Below are positions 1 through 6,910 of a stretch of 12,269 nt of DNA, in pieces. The first letter of the stretch is position 1. Each line of letters starts with the position of its first letter. A model generated the notes under the pieces. It did not search any database, was not told where the DNA came from, and saw nothing but the letters and a program-made list of their open reading frames with translations. Source of the stretch: JAENVU01 sp031362155 (GTDB taxonomy: Bacteria; Actinomycetota; Acidimicrobiia; IMCC26256; JAENVU01); assembly GCA_031362155.1 (NCBI GenBank), contig JANLRZ010000102.1, forward strand, positions 1-12,269, in the 5' to 3' direction. Both the position numbers and the translations under genes were made by a program.

Positions 1-279
1 CCAGGTGTTGAGTGCCTTGCCGGGTTTCCCGACTCCGAAGGTGAACAACCGATTCGGTTCGCACTCGGTGACGTAGCACTCGGCCCAGTAGATGGGCCCC
101 TTCTGGTTCCGTTTCACGTGCCCGCGAAAGCGCGCCCCCACTGCCGGAGCGGTCGCACCGTCGAGCCACTCGGCTTCGAACGTTTCCGGTGAGTACCGGC
201 CGATCTTGGTGACATCACTGACCAGCGCCCAGATCGCCTCGGGCGTCGCATTCATATGGACGGTCACCTCGTCATGCAT
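1..279 (-). CDS. SRPBCC-family protein (polyketide cyclase/dehydrase-like), C-terminus missing at window edge
   Basis: The visible 93 residues are the N-terminal part of a START/Bet v1-like helix-grip protein. It opens with a first beta strand (EVTVHMNA), then TPEAIWALVSDVTKIGRYSPE, the usual 'P..vW..v.d...yp.w.P' helix of SRPBCC proteins. Strands follow around residues 34-70, with a conserved-looking WLDG near residue 38 and GARFRGH near residue 48. Members bind hydrophobic ligands or act as cyclases, dehydratases or coenzyme Q-binding proteins; the substrate cannot be told here. The ATG at 279 is preferred because it directly starts the first strand and sits 7 bases after a TAGGGT -10 hexamer; an in-frame GTG lies three codons upstream. 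The gene follows bioB on the same strand but is separated from it by a strong hairpin, so it is probably transcribed on its own. The family call is firm; the function is unknown. Confidence 0.85.
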   Translation of the reverse strand, partial: MHDEVTVHMNATPEAIWALVSDVTKIGRYSPETFEAEWLDGATAPAVGARFRGHVKRNQKGPIYWAECYVTECEPNRLFTFGVGKPGKALNTW

Positions 280-286
280 GGGCTGC

Positions 287-292
287 ACCCTA
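287..292 (-). promoter_or_regulatory. Candidate -10 element of the SRPBCC gene
   Basis: TAGGGT (TANNNT) read on the minus strand ends 7 bases before the ATG at 279. Counting +1 as 12 bases downstream of the first T places transcription start one base before the ATG, so the message would be essentially leaderless. No convincing -35 is visible. The AGGG inside it could also serve as a weak Shine-Dalgarno sequence. Confidence 0.45.
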
Positions 293-307
293 GAACTCGA
301 CGCCCCA

Positions 308-365
308 CCCACCAGCGTTTGGCGCTCTATGACGCCCCGCGCGCCACCAGACGCCAAACGGTGGG
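308..365 (-). terminator. Hairpin between bioB and the SRPBCC gene, probable terminator without U-tract
   Basis: CGTTTGGCG at 316-324 is perfectly complementary to CGCCAAACG at 352-360. The stem extends, past a 3-base bulge, with CCCAC (308-312) pairing to GTGGG (361-365), giving about 14 base pairs around a 27-base loop. It starts 7 bases after the bioB stop codon and lies before the SRPBCC promoter, as expected for a bioB terminator. No T-run follows on the minus strand, so it could equally be a 3'-end stabilising structure; U-less hairpins are common at gene ends in GC-rich actinobacteria. Confidence 0.55.
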
Positions 366-372
366 AGGCGGG

Positions 373-1356
373 TTAGACGTCGGCGGGTTCGAGCACCCGG
401 GCCCGGAGGCCGAGCGTCGCGAGCATGGCCCGGTCGGTCGCATGATCGGCACAGGGCGTCGTATCCGTGAGCATCATGTTGGTTTCGCTCGTGAAAATGG
501 AGTTCGCGCCGGCCATGAAACACATCGCCTGATCGGACACGCTCATCAGGTGCCGGCCGGCCGCGATCCGCACGACCGACGCCGGCATCAGGATGCGAGC
601 GACCGCGACCATGCGAATCGTCTCGTCGGCGTCGACATCGGGTGCGTGCTCCAACGGCGTACCCGGCACGCGTGACAACACGTTGATCGGAACCGAGTCG
701 GGGTGCGGGTCGAGGATCGCAAGTTGGTGAAGGAACGACGCTCGATCGTCCACGGATTCGCCCATGCCGATGATCCCGCCACAACAGACCGTGATGTCGG
801 TCTCGCGGACCGCGGCGATCGTGTCGAGGCGTTCCTGGTATGTGCGGGTGGTGATCACCTGGTCGTAGTACTCGGGCGAGGTATCGAGATTGTGGTTGTA
901 GGCATAGAGCCCGGCTTCGTCGAGCCGCTTGGCCTGTGCCGCGTTCATCATCCCGAGCGTCACGCAGGTCTCGAGCCCGAGTGCACTGACCTCTCGCACC
1001 ATCTCGACCACGCGATCGAACTGCGCGTTGTCCTTGACGTCGCGCCAGGCGGCTCCCATACAGAAACGGGTGACGCCGTTGGCCTGCGCGCGCTTCGCGG
1101 TGCGCACGACCTCACTCACGTCCATGAGCGGTTCGGGCTTGACGCCGCTGTTGTTGTGGACCGACTGTGAGCAGTACCCACAGTCCTCCGGGCAGGCTCC
1201 GGTCTTGATGGACAGGAGTTGGTTGACGTGCACGACCTCCGGGTCGTGGAACTCACGATGAACCTCGCCGGCCTGACGAACGAGACCAAGGAGCGGAGCG
1301 TCGAACAGTTCACGGATTTCCGCGATCGACCAATCGGTGCGTACAACGGGAGTCAT
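373..1356 (-). CDS. bioB: Biotin synthase (radical SAM)
   Basis: This 327-residue protein inserts sulfur into dethiobiotin, the last step of biotin synthesis, in the cytoplasm. The radical-SAM motif C-x3-C-x2-C is at C55, C59 and C62 and binds the 4Fe-4S cluster that cleaves S-adenosylmethionine. The ligands of the second, 2Fe-2S cluster (the sulfur donor in the E. coli enzyme) are all in place: C99, C131, C191 and an arginine in SVVRIAAGR at R263. YNHNLDTS, GGIIGMGE and GANSIFTSE are family blocks, and length is normal. The ATG at 1356 gives the standard N-terminus; the open frame extends far upstream, overlapping rsgA antiparallel to nothing conserved, so the longer form is rejected. TAACGT 8 bases upstream may be its own -10. 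It lies 46 bases after rsgA on the same strand, and no other biotin gene is in the window. Confidence 0.97.
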   Translation of the reverse strand: MTPVVRTDWSIAEIRELFDAPLLGLVRQAGEVHREFHDPEVVHVNQLLSIKTGACPEDCGYCSQSVHNNSGVKPEPLMDVSEVVRTAKRAQANGVTRFCMGAAWRDVKDNAQFDRVVEMVREVSALGLETCVTLGMMNAAQAKRLDEAGLYAYNHNLDTSPEYYDQVITTRTYQERLDTIAAVRETDITVCCGGIIGMGESVDDRASFLHQLAILDPHPDSVPINVLSRVPGTPLEHAPDVDADETIRMVAVARILMPASVVRIAAGRHLMSVSDQAMCFMAGANSIFTSETNMMLTDTTPCADHATDRAMLATLGLRARVLEPADV

Positions 1357-1364
1357 GGGGCCCG

Positions 1365-1370
1365 ACGTTA
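1365..1370 (-). promoter_or_regulatory. Candidate -10 element of bioB
   Basis: TAACGT on the minus strand ends 8 bases before the bioB ATG, which would start transcription within two bases of the start codon. No Shine-Dalgarno sequence is visible in front of bioB, which fits a leaderless message. It sits in the 46-base gap after rsgA, so bioB may be transcribed both alone and by read-through from rsgA. No BirA-like operator was recognised. Confidence 0.4.
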
Positions 1371-1402
1371 CCCCGCGCCCCGAGCCGCCCGAGGAGTCCG
1401 GA

Positions 1403-2446
1403 TCAGCGCTTGCGGACCGCTCGATCCGCCCGTTGCGCCTTCTTGTGCTCCTCGCGTTGTGCCTTCTTCGCGGCATGGTCGACGCCGCGCGGGGTCGCCG
1501 TGACCTCGGCTTCGAGTCGCTGAAAGTTAGCCAGGCGTTCCGGGTCCAACTCGCCGGCGGCGACGGCGGCGAGCACGGCACACCCTGGTTCCGAGGAATG
1601 TGAGCAATCCGAGAACTTGCAGGACGCGACGAGTTCGGCGATGTCGGTGAACGTGGCATCGAGCCCTTCCTCGACATCACCCAGCCCCAACGTCCGGATC
1701 CCGGGGGTATCGATCAAGACCCCACCCGAGGGAATCACGACCAGCGACCGACTCGAGGTCGTGTGGCGACCGCGTCGATCGTCTTCCCGCACCTCACCGA
1801 TCTCGAAGCGCTCCTCGCCAAGGAGCGCGTTGGCCAACGTCGACTTCCCCGCGCCCGACGGCCCGAGCATCACCGCCGTCCGGTTGGGGGCGAGCAGGGC
1901 CGCGACCTGGTCGACGCCGTCACCATCGAGCACGGCGGTGACGACCACCTCGACCCCCTGGATACGCTCCCGCAGTTCCTCGACGTAGCCGGCGGGTGCG
2001 GCGTCGGCCTTCGTGAGCACAACGACCGGCGTCGCGCCGCTCTCCCACGCGAGCACGCACTCGCGCTCCACCCGCGACGCGCTCGGTCGGTCGCCGGGAG
2101 CCGAGATCAACACGAGATCGACGTTGGCCGCGATCACCTGCACGCGCTCACGATCCGCATCGTGTCGGGTCAGTGTCGACCAACGCGGCAGAACAGCGGC
2201 AACGTTGGGTCGGTCGGGATCGCCCTCGAGCGTCACCCAATCCCCCACCGCCGGGAGGTCGGTCGCGGTCGCGATTCGATCACCGTCGGGGGTCGCGACG
2301 ACACACGAGATCCGATCAACCCGAATGACTCGGGCCGCCCGATCGGTGGAGAGATCGGCAGCCAGGTATGCGCGGTGCACCGCATCACTTCCGCCATAGG
2401 GCGCGAGTCCGTGCACCGGGCTCAGCGAAGAAGACAATGGCACCAC
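1403..2446 (-). CDS. rsgA: Small ribosomal subunit biogenesis GTPase RsgA
   Basis: A circularly permuted GTPase that checks late 30S subunit maturation; GTP hydrolysis is stimulated by the 30S subunit. From the GTG at 2446 the protein has about 347 residues. An OB-fold N-terminal region (RVIRVDRISCVVAT, VGDWVTL) is followed by the permuted motif order that defines the family: G4 TKAD at 145-148, G1 GPSGAGKST at 195-203, G2 threonines near 229, G3 DTPG at 246-249. A zinc site C-x4-C-x-H-x5-C follows at C276, C281, H283 and C289, then a lysine/arginine-rich tail (KKAQREEHKKAQ) that should contact rRNA. The start is uncertain: the frame opens up to 2521, but the GTG-GTG pair at 2446 follows a GAGAG sequence and leaves room for the shared promoter with the divergent acetyltransferase gene. 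Confidence 0.95.
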   Translation of the reverse strand: MVPLSSSLSPVHGLAPYGGSDAVHRAYLAADLSTDRAARVIRVDRISCVVATPDGDRIATATDLPAVGDWVTLEGDPDRPNVAAVLPRWSTLTRHDADRERVQVIAANVDLVLISAPGDRPSASRVERECVLAWESGATPVVVLTKADAAPAGYVEELRERIQGVEVVVTAVLDGDGVDQVAALLAPNRTAVMLGPSGAGKSTLANALLGEERFEIGEVREDDRRGRHTTSSRSLVVIPSGGVLIDTPGIRTLGLGDVEEGLDATFTDIAELVASCKFSDCSHSSEPGCAVLAAVAAGELDPERLANFQRLEAEVTATPRGVDHAAKKAQREEHKKAQRADRAVRKR

Positions 2447-2468
2447 ACTCTCGTTCGGGACTGAGCCC

Positions 2469-2478
2469 AGCCTACGAT
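2469..2478. promoter_or_regulatory. Divergent promoter rsgA / GNAT gene with -10 elements sharing one TA step
   Basis: AGCCTACGAT contains TACGAT on the plus strand (2473-2478) and TAGGCT on the minus strand (2474-2469); both hexamers begin at the same TA pair. On the plus strand +1 would fall at 2485, the first base of the GTG of the acetyltransferase gene, giving a leaderless message. On the minus strand +1 would fall near 2462, giving rsgA a leader of about 15 bases with GAGAG before its GTG. No good -35 is visible in either direction. Confidence 0.5.
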
Positions 2479-2484
2479 CGGCGG

Positions 2485-3105
2485 GTGACTGCCGTGACGA
2501 TTGCTCCGATGCAGTACGCACAGATCCGCACCACCGCGGAAGTCCTGGCTCGTGCCTTCGACGATTCGCCGATCATGCGCTACCTGATCCCGAGGGCTCG
2601 TGCTCGCATCATCGGGATGCGCGCGTTCTTCATCGCCGGACTGGTCGATGCCCACAAGCATGGCGAAGCATGGGTGGCCACCGAGGACGATGTGGTCGTG
2701 GGCGGGGCCGTATGGCTTCCACCCGGCGCGTACCCTCCGAGCGCGGGGCGCCAGTCACGGCAGATGCTCCACCTCGTCGCCGTGGCCCCGATTGCTCCGC
2801 TCGCACTCGTGCGAACCGTGCGCTACCTGCGGGTCGTGGAGGCCGAACACCCCACGACAAAGCACTGGTATCTCGCGACCCTGGGCGTCGACCCGGCCTG
2901 CCAGGGTCGGGGCTACGGCAACCAACTGCTCGAGGTCGTGTTACGGCGTACGGACGAGGTCGGACTTCCTACGTACCTGGAGACCGACAAGGAACACAAC
3001 CTCGGGTACTACGCCCGGCACCAGTTCACCGAGATCGGCCGACTCGAACCGGTCACCGGTGCACCACCGACCTGGACCATGTGGCGCGAACCCTCCACTC
3101 CCTGA
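2485..3105 (+). CDS. GNAT-family N-acetyltransferase
   Basis: A 206-residue acyltransferase of the GNAT superfamily, transferring an acetyl group from acetyl-CoA to an amine whose identity cannot be read from sequence. The acetyl-CoA pyrophosphate loop (motif A) is clear: HWYLATLGVDPACQGRGYG at about 127-145, with the Q/R-x-x-G-x-G signature QGRGYG at 140-145. Motif B follows as LPTYLETDKEHNLGYYARHQF (161-181), ending in the usual 'Y.r.GF' type helix. The N-terminal half has a long helix rich in F, R and I (DDSPIMRYLIPRARARIIG), typical of the Acetyltransf_1 type proteins found in actinobacteria. Start candidates are GTG 2485, GTG 2494 and ATG 2509; 2485 is preferred because it coincides with the predicted transcription start of a TACGAT -10. 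It is convergent with the diguanylate cyclase gene, 21 bases apart. Confidence 0.9.
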   Translation: MTAVTIAPMQYAQIRTTAEVLARAFDDSPIMRYLIPRARARIIGMRAFFIAGLVDAHKHGEAWVATEDDVVVGGAVWLPPGAYPPSAGRQSRQMLHLVAVAPIAPLALVRTVRYLRVVEAEHPTTKHWYLATLGVDPACQGRGYGNQLLEVVLRRTDEVGLPTYLETDKEHNLGYYARHQFTEIGRLEPVTGAPPTWTMWREPSTP

Positions 3106-3126
3106 GGTCCGCAGACTTCGCCCGCC

Positions 3127-4638
3127 TCAGAAACCCGAAGCGTCGCGAATCGTTCCGTCGGCGTCGTCGTCTGCCATCGACGGCGCGCTCAAGTGCGCCC
3201 GAGCGCGGCCATCGCGTTTGGCGTCGAACAGCGCCGCGTCGGCGGCCCGCAAAGTGACTTCCGGGTCGCCGCCGCCGAAGACCGCCGCGCCGGCACTGAA
3301 GCTGGACTCGGGGTGGGCATCGTTCCACGTGCGGGCGAGTCGTTCAATCAGGCTGAACGCCCCGGGGCCGACATCGCGCATCACGATGACGAACTCGTCG
3401 CCGCCCATGCGAGCGACCGCATCGCCCTCGCGGATCGCCTCACTCAGATAGTTCGCGACCGACCGAATCGCTTCATCGCCGCCTTGGTGACCCCGGTCGG
3501 CGTTGATGCCGCGGAGATCGTCGAGGTCGATGACGACGACCAGGTCCAACGGCCGCAGGGACGTCAGCACTTCGTCGCCGTGTCGGCGGTTGCCGATGCC
3601 GGTCAACGCATCCCGACGGGTCTCGTCCGTGAGGGCATCGAGCGCGTCGAGGTCGTCGAGTCGGTAGCCGGCCTGCTCTCCGAGGATCTGGGCCAGCCGC
3701 AACATGAACTCGTCCTGGCGGCGGCGGCCCGACGCGACGACGACGCCTCGGAGTCCGCCGGCGCGGCCCACCAACGGGATCACGAGTTCGACGTCGGTAT
3801 TGCCCGCCGACACCGACAGTCCCGTATCCGACACGACGGCTCGCGTGGCCGGCCACGGCAGCGGGCCGGTCTTGGCCGCGAGCACGAACTCATCGCCGGA
3901 CTCGTCCAGATATACGCCGACGTTGGGGATACGCAGGAGTGACACCACTGTCTCGGCGAGGCGACGCGCCGCGGCCGCGCGGTCGTTGTCGTTGCGCAGG
4001 CCGCTCGTCCCATCGATGACCAGACCGAGTTCGTTACTGCGCACTTCGTCGCCGTGTTTCACCCACGCCACGAGTTCGCCGATGACGGCCGACAGCACCA
4101 CCCCGGTCAGCAGGGTCGTCACCGACACGTCCGCGCGTTCGAGACTGAACACGATCACGATGGTGGCGGCGACCACGGGCGTCATGATGAACGACCACCA
4201 CCGCGGTTGGGTCAAGCCGATCCACACGAAGATCAGCGTCAGGATGGTGGCGGTGCCCATGACCCCGTCACCGGTCCGTCCGGACTTCGATCCGAACTCC
4301 GAGATCCCGAGGATGGCCAAGCCGAACAACGGCAATCCGAGGGTCGCCCGGGGCCCCCATCGCGACCACGGCAGGAGCGGGATCAACCCAGCCACGACCA
4401 GTGCGCCGATTCCCGCGACCATGATCCAAGCGGTCGAGCCGCCGACTTTCTCGTAGACCCCTTGGTTTCCGATGGCTCCGAGGATCGTCAGGACGCCGAC
4501 CATCGCGAAGGCATACGCCGCATACTGGGCGGCGCGGCGCGGATCGCTGGTCCAATGCATACCCTCGGTCCATCGACGGGGAGAACCGGTTGATGAACCC
4601 TTGATTCCGTGTATCGGACAAATCGTCCCCTCTGTCAT
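3127..4638 (-). CDS. Membrane-anchored GAF-GGDEF diguanylate cyclase
   Basis: A 503-residue protein making cyclic di-GMP from two GTP. About six membrane segments lie between residues 38 and 190 (near 38-56, 70-90, 98-113, 127-142, 151-166, 172-191). A GAF-like sensor domain spans about 224-325 (RRLAETVVSLLRIPNVGVYLDESGDEF begins it). A GGDEF domain spans about 340-482. The catalytic GGDEF loop is intact at 412-416, the metal aspartate is in VIDLDD (D371), N379 and D388 match the GTP-binding Asn and Asp of PleD, and an inhibitory RxxD I-site (R403-D406) sits exactly five residues before GGDEF. It should therefore be active and product-inhibited. The N-terminus is uncertain: ATG 4638 leaves 17 bases to the divergent gene, while ATG 4560 (Met27) begins just before the first membrane segment. 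No effector or phosphodiesterase gene is nearby. Confidence 0.92.
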   Translation of the reverse strand: MTEGTICPIHGIKGSSTGSPRRWTEGMHWTSDPRRAAQYAAYAFAMVGVLTILGAIGNQGVYEKVGGSTAWIMVAGIGALVVAGLIPLLPWSRWGPRATLGLPLFGLAILGISEFGSKSGRTGDGVMGTATILTLIFVWIGLTQPRWWSFIMTPVVAATIVIVFSLERADVSVTTLLTGVVLSAVIGELVAWVKHGDEVRSNELGLVIDGTSGLRNDNDRAAAARRLAETVVSLLRIPNVGVYLDESGDEFVLAAKTGPLPWPATRAVVSDTGLSVSAGNTDVELVIPLVGRAGGLRGVVVASGRRRQDEFMLRLAQILGEQAGYRLDDLDALDALTDETRRDALTGIGNRRHGDEVLTSLRPLDLVVVIDLDDLRGINADRGHQGGDEAIRSVANYLSEAIREGDAVARMGGDEFVIVMRDVGPGAFSLIERLARTWNDAHPESSFSAGAAVFGGGDPEVTLRAADAALFDAKRDGRARAHLSAPSMADDDADGTIRDASGF

Positions 4639-4643
4639 CCCTG

Positions 4644-4649
4644 TACGGT
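4644..4649 (+). promoter_or_regulatory. Candidate -10 element of the FrnE-like gene
   Basis: TACGGT on the plus strand is followed by exactly 6 bases and the ATG at 4656, so the 12-base rule puts +1 on the A of the ATG. No Shine-Dalgarno sequence is needed or seen at proper distance. The matching -35 region would lie inside the N-terminal codons of the divergent cyclase if that gene starts at 4638. Confidence 0.5.
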
Positions 4650-4655
4650 GACGAG

Positions 4656-5291
4656 ATGCTCGTCGAGATCTACTCCGACATCGTCTGTCCGTGGTGCTAC
4701 ATCGGCCAGCACCAGTTCGGTGAGGCGGTGGAACGGTCCCAGTACGGCGACGAGGTCGAAACCCGCTGGCGTGCGTTCCAACTCGATCCTCGGGCGCCCG
4801 CCGAGCCCACGTCGGTCTTTGCGGCGTACGCGAAGAAGTTCGGCAGCGAGGAACGCGCCGAGGCGATCATCGGCCGCATCACGGCTGCCGCCAACGGCGT
4901 CGGCCTGGAACTGCGCCTCGACCGGGCACTGCGCGTCAACACCTTCGACGCGCACCGTCTGGTGTGGAGCGCGCACGACACCGATCTGCAATGGACCTTG
5001 GAGCGCCGCCTGATGGAGGCCTACTTCGTCGACGGTCGCAACGTCGCCGACCACTCGACACTCATCGACATCGCCGAAGCGGTCGGACTCGACCCGACCG
5101 AGGTCGAACGGTTCCTCGGTGGGCCGGGCGGCCGCGCCGAGGTCGTTGCGGAAATCGAAGGGGCCGCGGCCCGCGACGTGACGGCCGTGCCGACCTTCTT
5201 CTTCAACCGACAGGTCGGGATCCCCGGCGCTCAGGACGCCGACACGTTCGAACGCATCATCGACCGCGCGTACGAACGCCTGTCGGACTAG
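4656..5291 (+). CDS. DsbA-family oxidoreductase, FrnE-like
   Basis: A 211-residue thioredoxin-fold protein of the DsbA/FrnE group. The N-terminal strand runs straight into the active site: SDIVCPWCYIG, with the redox pair C11-P-W-C14. The large helical insertion typical of this group spans about 45-150 (FDAHRLVWSAH, LMEAYFVDGRNVADHSTL are family blocks). The cis-proline loop VTAVPTFFFN has P179 and is followed by GIPGAQDADTFERII, the usual 'v.GAQ....f' ending. No signal peptide is present, so it works in the cytoplasm, unlike periplasmic DsbA. Members are disulfide isomerases or oxidoreductases, some tied to oxidative stress or polyketide synthesis; the partner is not visible here. Length is normal. 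It is divergent from the cyclase gene and convergent with the SnoaL-like gene across a 128-base gap. Confidence 0.93.
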   Translation: MLVEIYSDIVCPWCYIGQHQFGEAVERSQYGDEVETRWRAFQLDPRAPAEPTSVFAAYAKKFGSEERAEAIIGRITAAANGVGLELRLDRALRVNTFDAHRLVWSAHDTDLQWTLERRLMEAYFVDGRNVADHSTLIDIAEAVGLDPTEVERFLGGPGGRAEVVAEIEGAAARDVTAVPTFFFNRQVGIPGAQDADTFERIIDRAYERLSD

Positions 5292-5293
5292 GA

Positions 5294-5377
5294 GGGCGCG
5301 CAAATAGGCAACCGGCGCCTCTGGAAGTCGAGGATGCGTGGCGCGCCCGTGGCCCGAGCGGCCCGGCCCGCAGGGCC
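5294..5377. other. Structured non-coding stretch between convergent genes
   Basis: The 128 bases from 5292 to 5419 separate two convergent genes and hold no supportable ORF. GGGCGCGC at 5294-5301 is the exact complement of GCGCGCCC at 5341-5348 and could close a 55-base structure; inside it AGGC (5306-5309) can pair with GCCT (5317-5320). A second small hairpin, GGCCC-gca-GGGCC, is at 5365-5377. No T-runs follow. These may act as bidirectional termination or attenuation structures. I could not match them to a known RNA family. Confidence 0.4.
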
Positions 5378-5419
5378 AAGAGCGGGAAGGAACGCAACGT
5401 GATCCACCGTGACTTGGGC

Positions 5420-5917
5420 CTATTGGCGCGCGTTCTCAGCCTGTTCGCCGGGCGTGACGAAACGACCGAGATCGATCAACAGATGGTCGGAAACGTCGCC
5501 GATCTGTTCGACGCCCATTTCCCGCTGGGCGAACTGCCACTCGCCGCCGACCCGGCGGAAGGTGTCGCGATAGCGACCGGTGACGATCGGCTGGAGCGAC
5601 ACCGTGGGTGTCGCTTGGAATACGACGAAGGATGATCGAGACGTTGCCCGATCGGCCGCTTCGTCGATGTCGACGATCACGTTCGTGGTCAGGTGACGAG
5701 TCATCAACGTGCCGCTCGGGTGCACCTTGTTGGAGTGCCGGTACAGGTCGGCGACCGCGTCGGCCCCGACGATCGCACCGTCCATCCCACGCGTGGTCAT
5801 CTCACCGTGGGCGAAGAGCTCGCCGATCCCATCGAAGTCGGCCGCGTCGACGCACTCGGCGTAGCGAAACATCAGGGTCGTGATGGCGTGGTAACTCGAC
5901 CACTCACCGGCGCCCAC
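5420..5917 (-). CDS. NTF2/SnoaL-like protein coupled to the Rieske oxygenase
   Basis: A 165-residue protein with the cone-shaped NTF2/SnoaL-like fold: an N-terminal helix (HAITTLMFRYAECVDAADFDGIGELFA), a middle helix (GADAVADLYRH) and C-terminal strands with RHLTTNVIVDID, IVTGRYRDTFRRVGGEWQFAQREMG. The same fold forms the beta subunits of aromatic-ring hydroxylating dioxygenases as well as ketosteroid isomerase-type and cyclase-type enzymes, so an accessory or isomerase role beside the Rieske oxygenase is plausible. The GTG start at 5917 lies one base after the oxygenase TGA (TGA-C-GTG), with GGGGA 9 bases upstream inside the oxygenase gene, which argues for translational coupling. An in-frame ATG at 5962 would add 15 residues overlapping the oxygenase. 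The exact function is not readable from sequence. Confidence 0.85.
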   Translation of the reverse strand: MGAGEWSSYHAITTLMFRYAECVDAADFDGIGELFAHGEMTTRGMDGAIVGADAVADLYRHSNKVHPSGTLMTRHLTTNVIVDIDEAADRATSRSSFVVFQATPTVSLQPIVTGRYRDTFRRVGGEWQFAQREMGVEQIGDVSDHLLIDLGRFVTPGEQAENARQ

Positions 5918-5918
5918 G

Positions 5919-6890
5919 TCAGTCGGTCCCCGCTCCGCTGCCCACCGCGACCGGCTCGGCATAGAACTGGGAGTACCACTTTCGGAACTTGAGAATCGGT
6001 CCGTCGGTGTCGGCCAGCGCCGGAACCGGCAGGAACGCCTTGTGCTCCCAAATCGGGGTGTCTTCCTGGATCTGCTTGTTGATCTCGGCCACGAACGCGT
6101 TGGCCACGGTCGACGTCATCTTCTCGTCGTCGAACTTCTTGACCGTGAAGCTGAACCTCACTTGGGTCGTGTCCTCGTCGATCGGCGTGGTGGTCGCGAC
6201 ATTGATGGCGTCGACGATTCCGGAGAAGAAGACCTTCGCCATCCCGGGCCCATAGTTGTAGACATCGATGCGGCCATAGGTGACGCCGCGAGGAGTGACA
6301 TAGCTCTGCTTCGACAACATCGTCGAGAACGGACCGTCCATGTCGTAGGACTCCATCTCGGCAACGTCGTCGGTGCCGTGGACGTACCGGAAGTGCGCCG
6401 GGTCGACACCGTTCTCGGCCATCTCCTGCGGAACGGTGTGGATCACGTACGACGAGCGGTGGTAGTCGCTCCAGGCCGGATCGCTCACCTCGTCGATCAC
6501 CGGGATCTCCCAGAGCGGGTCGATCGCCTCGGGGTGTTGCCACGCGAAGACCATGCCGTTGCGCACGACCACGGGGTAGTTACGCAGTTGGGCCTTCCGG
6601 TTGATCTTTTCCGAATACGGAATCGCTGCACACGCGCCGGCCCCGGTGAAGGTCCACCCGTGGAACGGGCACTCGAGCGTGTCGCCGCGGACCGTGCCGC
6701 CAACCCCGAGGTGCGCGCCCAGGTGGGGGCAGTAGGCGTCCTGAAGATGGAACTCGCCGCTCTCGTCCCGCCACAGCACCAGGTCGGTGCTCCAGTACCG
6801 GATCGCCGTGACCTCGCCGGGGCCCAGATCGTCGGCGTAGGCCACCATGAACCAACCGAACGGGTGTGGAAACGGGAACTTTCGGGTCAC
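5919..6890 (-). CDS. Rieske non-heme iron oxygenase, sterol-type (KshA / Neverland-like)
   Basis: A 323-residue oxygenase component that would receive electrons from a separate reductase and hydroxylate or desaturate its substrate with O2. The Rieske 2Fe-2S site is C54-P-H56 and C74-P-F-H77, within DAYCPHLGAHLG and CPFHGW. The mononuclear iron site is NGVDPAHFRYVH: bridging D163, ligands H166 and H171, and a likely third ligand D277 in EDTPIWEHK. The pattern CPHLGAHLG-x-GG...CPFHGW...IPY...WEIP recalls the KshA/DAF-36/Neverland group acting on sterols and related alicyclic compounds, so a steroid-like substrate is likely but not proven. The GTG start at 6890 follows AGGAGG by 6 bases. No ferredoxin or reductase gene is in the window. 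An operator-like repeat overlaps its promoter, and the SnoaL-like gene follows immediately. Confidence 0.93.
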   Translation of the reverse strand: MTRKFPFPHPFGWFMVAYADDLGPGEVTAIRYWSTDLVLWRDESGEFHLQDAYCPHLGAHLGVGGTVRGDTLECPFHGWTFTGAGACAAIPYSEKINRKAQLRNYPVVVRNGMVFAWQHPEAIDPLWEIPVIDEVSDPAWSDYHRSSYVIHTVPQEMAENGVDPAHFRYVHGTDDVAEMESYDMDGPFSTMLSKQSYVTPRGVTYGRIDVYNYGPGMAKVFFSGIVDAINVATTTPIDEDTTQVRFSFTVKKFDDEKMTSTVANAFVAEINKQIQEDTPIWEHKAFLPVPALADTDGPILKFRKWYSQFYAEPVAVGSGAGTD

Positions 6891-6896
6891 AGCAGT

Positions 6897-6902
6897 CCTC
6901 CT
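6897..6902 (-). promoter_or_regulatory. Strong ribosome binding site of the Rieske gene
   Basis: AGGAGG on the minus strand, 6 bases before the GTG at 6890. It is the only full-length Shine-Dalgarno sequence seen in the window and fixes GTG 6890 as the start. Confidence 0.85.
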
Positions 6903-6910
6903 CGCGGAAT

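Noticed and set aside
1357..1680. 108-codon upstream extension of the bioB reading frame
   Set aside because: It overlaps rsgA on the same strand in another frame, shows no conserved pattern, and the standard BioB N-terminus begins at ATG 1356.
5294..5348. Possible tRNA or known riboswitch in the convergent gap
   Set aside because: No cloverleaf arms, anticodon loop or T-loop consensus, and no known riboswitch core could be fitted; kept only as an unexplained structured stretch.
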